Of a stretch of 5,193 nt of DNA, positions 4,324-5,193 are shown piece by piece; the first letter of the stretch is position 1; each line of letters opens with the position of its first letter. The stretch is from Clostridiales bacterium (GTDB lineage Bacteria > Bacillota > Clostridia > Lachnospirales > WQUN01): assembly GCA_031269415.1 (NCBI GenBank), contig JAISZF010000210.1, positions 1 to 5,193 on the forward strand, written 5' to 3'. A program made the position numbers and the translations under genes. Below the pieces are notes generated by a model. The model was not told the DNA's origin, did no database searches, and saw nothing but the letters and a program-made list of their open reading frames with translations.

Positions 4324-5193
4324 ATGAGTACAATTAAAGAAACCGCCGCCGCGCGGCTGGACCCCGATCTTCCGAATCCAGAGGCTTTTGAGCCGCTGAT
4401 TCGGCGCGCGCCGAGGCGCGAAGCGTCCTTATCCGACGAGGATAAAGTATTGGCTGTAAAAAACGCGCTGCGCTACATACCCAAAGAACATCATGGTGTC
4501 ATGGCTAAGGAATTCGCGAAGGAGCTGGAAGAGCGCGGGCGGATTTACGGTTATCGCTTTCGTCCCAAGGGCAGGATCTTTGGGAAACCGATTGACGAAT
4601 ACTCGGGGAGATGTATTGAGGGCAAAGCCTTTCAGGTGATGATCGACAACAACCTGGATTTCGATGTCGCGCTTTATCCCTACGAGCTGGTTACTTATGG
4701 GGAAACAGGCCAGGTGTTTCAAAATTGGATGCAGTATAGGCTCACCAAGAAATACTTGGAGATACTAACGGATGAGCAAACGCTGGTTCTGCTGTCCGGG
4801 CATCCGCTCGGCTTATTCCGTTCGCATAGATTCGCGCCAAGGGTCATATTGACGAATGGCTTGATGACGGGGATATACGATAACCAAGCGTCATTCAACC
4901 GCGCGGCGGCAATGGGCGTGGCTAATTACGGCCAAATGACCGCGGGCGGATGGATGTATATCGGACCTCAGGGTATTGTTCACGGCACATTCAACACGCT
5001 GCTGAACGCGGGCCGCTTGGTGCTTAACATCCCAAAGGATCAGGATCTGGCGGGAAGGCTGTATGTCACGTCCGGCCTTGGCGGAATGAGCGGCGCTCAG
5101 GGCAAGGCGGCGGAGATCGCCGGAGCGGCCTGCGTTGTCGCGGAGGTGGATATCTCCCGGATTAAAACGAGGCATGAGCAGGGTTGGATCAGC
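4324..5193 (+). CDS. hutU: Urocanate hydratase (EC 4.2.1.49), N-terminal part (runs off right edge)
   Basis: The first 290 residues are in the window and the frame is open to the edge. Urocanase adds water to urocanate to give 4-imidazolone-5-propionate, the substrate of HutI, using a tightly bound NAD+ as electrophile. Family segments seen: the N-terminal LSDEDKVLAVKNALRYIPKE (36-55), typical of the long form of about 660-680 residues found in anaerobic Firmicutes and Bacteroidota rather than the form of about 555 residues of Pseudomonas and Bacillus; SGHPLGLF (158-165); YGQMTAGGWMYIGPQGIVHG (202-221), a urocanase core signature; and TSGLGGMSGAQGKAAEIAG (249-267), the glycine-rich NAD-binding region. 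All are intact. The active-site cysteine region lies beyond the window. A histidine ammonia-lyase gene (hutH) and a formiminotransferase gene would be expected further downstream, but this cannot be seen here. Confidence 0.96.
   Translation, partial: MSTIKETAAARLDPDLPNPEAFEPLIRRAPRREASLSDEDKVLAVKNALRYIPKEHHGVMAKEFAKELEERGRIYGYRFRPKGRIFGKPIDEYSGRCIEGKAFQVMIDNNLDFDVALYPYELVTYGETGQVFQNWMQYRLTKKYLEILTDEQTLVLLSGHPLGLFRSHRFAPRVILTNGLMTGIYDNQASFNRAAAMGVANYGQMTAGGWMYIGPQGIVHGTFNTLLNAGRLVLNIPKDQDLAGRLYVTSGLGGMSGAQGKAAEIAGAACVVAEVDISRIKTRHEQGWIS

Overview
The window looks like a chromosomal segment from an anaerobic Firmicute of the Clostridia type, probably gut or sludge related. This is inferred from protein flavour only: a long-form urocanase, small single-domain stress or housekeeping enzymes, strong GGAGG-type ribosome binding sites and moderate GC. 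No RNA gene or other taxonomic marker is present.

Layout. Two divergent blocks meet at an AT-rich intergenic region (about 2938-3072). The left block (1-2937) lies entirely on the minus strand. Read in the direction of transcription it holds: a 72-residue single-pass membrane protein of unknown function; a class I methyltransferase remnant that has lost its SAM-binding N-terminus; an intact metallo-beta-lactamase-fold hydrolase; a HAD-family phosphatase; a NimA-like flavin/PNPOx protein that has lost its N-terminus; a 4-oxalocrotonate tautomerase homologue; and the N-terminal part of a second class I methyltransferase that runs off the left edge. Gaps are short (overlaps up to about 48 bases), so one polycistronic message is plausible. 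The right block (3073-5193) is on the plus strand and holds hutI (imidazolonepropionase, complete) and hutU (urocanase, cut by the right edge), 12 bases apart. These are consecutive histidine-degradation steps: HutU makes 4-imidazolone-5-propionate from urocanate and HutI opens its ring to N-formimino-L-glutamate.

The hut genes look ordinary and intact. The left block shows decay. The HAD and nim genes appear joined by a deletion that removed the end of one and the start of the other, with a frame offset at a GCGCGC run. The HAD gene also seems to lack about six residues internally, and the upstream methyltransferase lacks its SAM-binding half. The intergenic region carries a perfect 7-4-7 dyad (2955-2972) directly upstream of the small membrane-protein gene and a separated inverted repeat (2991-2998 / 3044-3051) in front of hutI. 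No stretch over 300 bases is without a gene. I found no convincing evidence of a wholly new defence or mobile system; the most interesting items are the gene junction at about 960-970 and the small membrane gene with its operator-like dyad.
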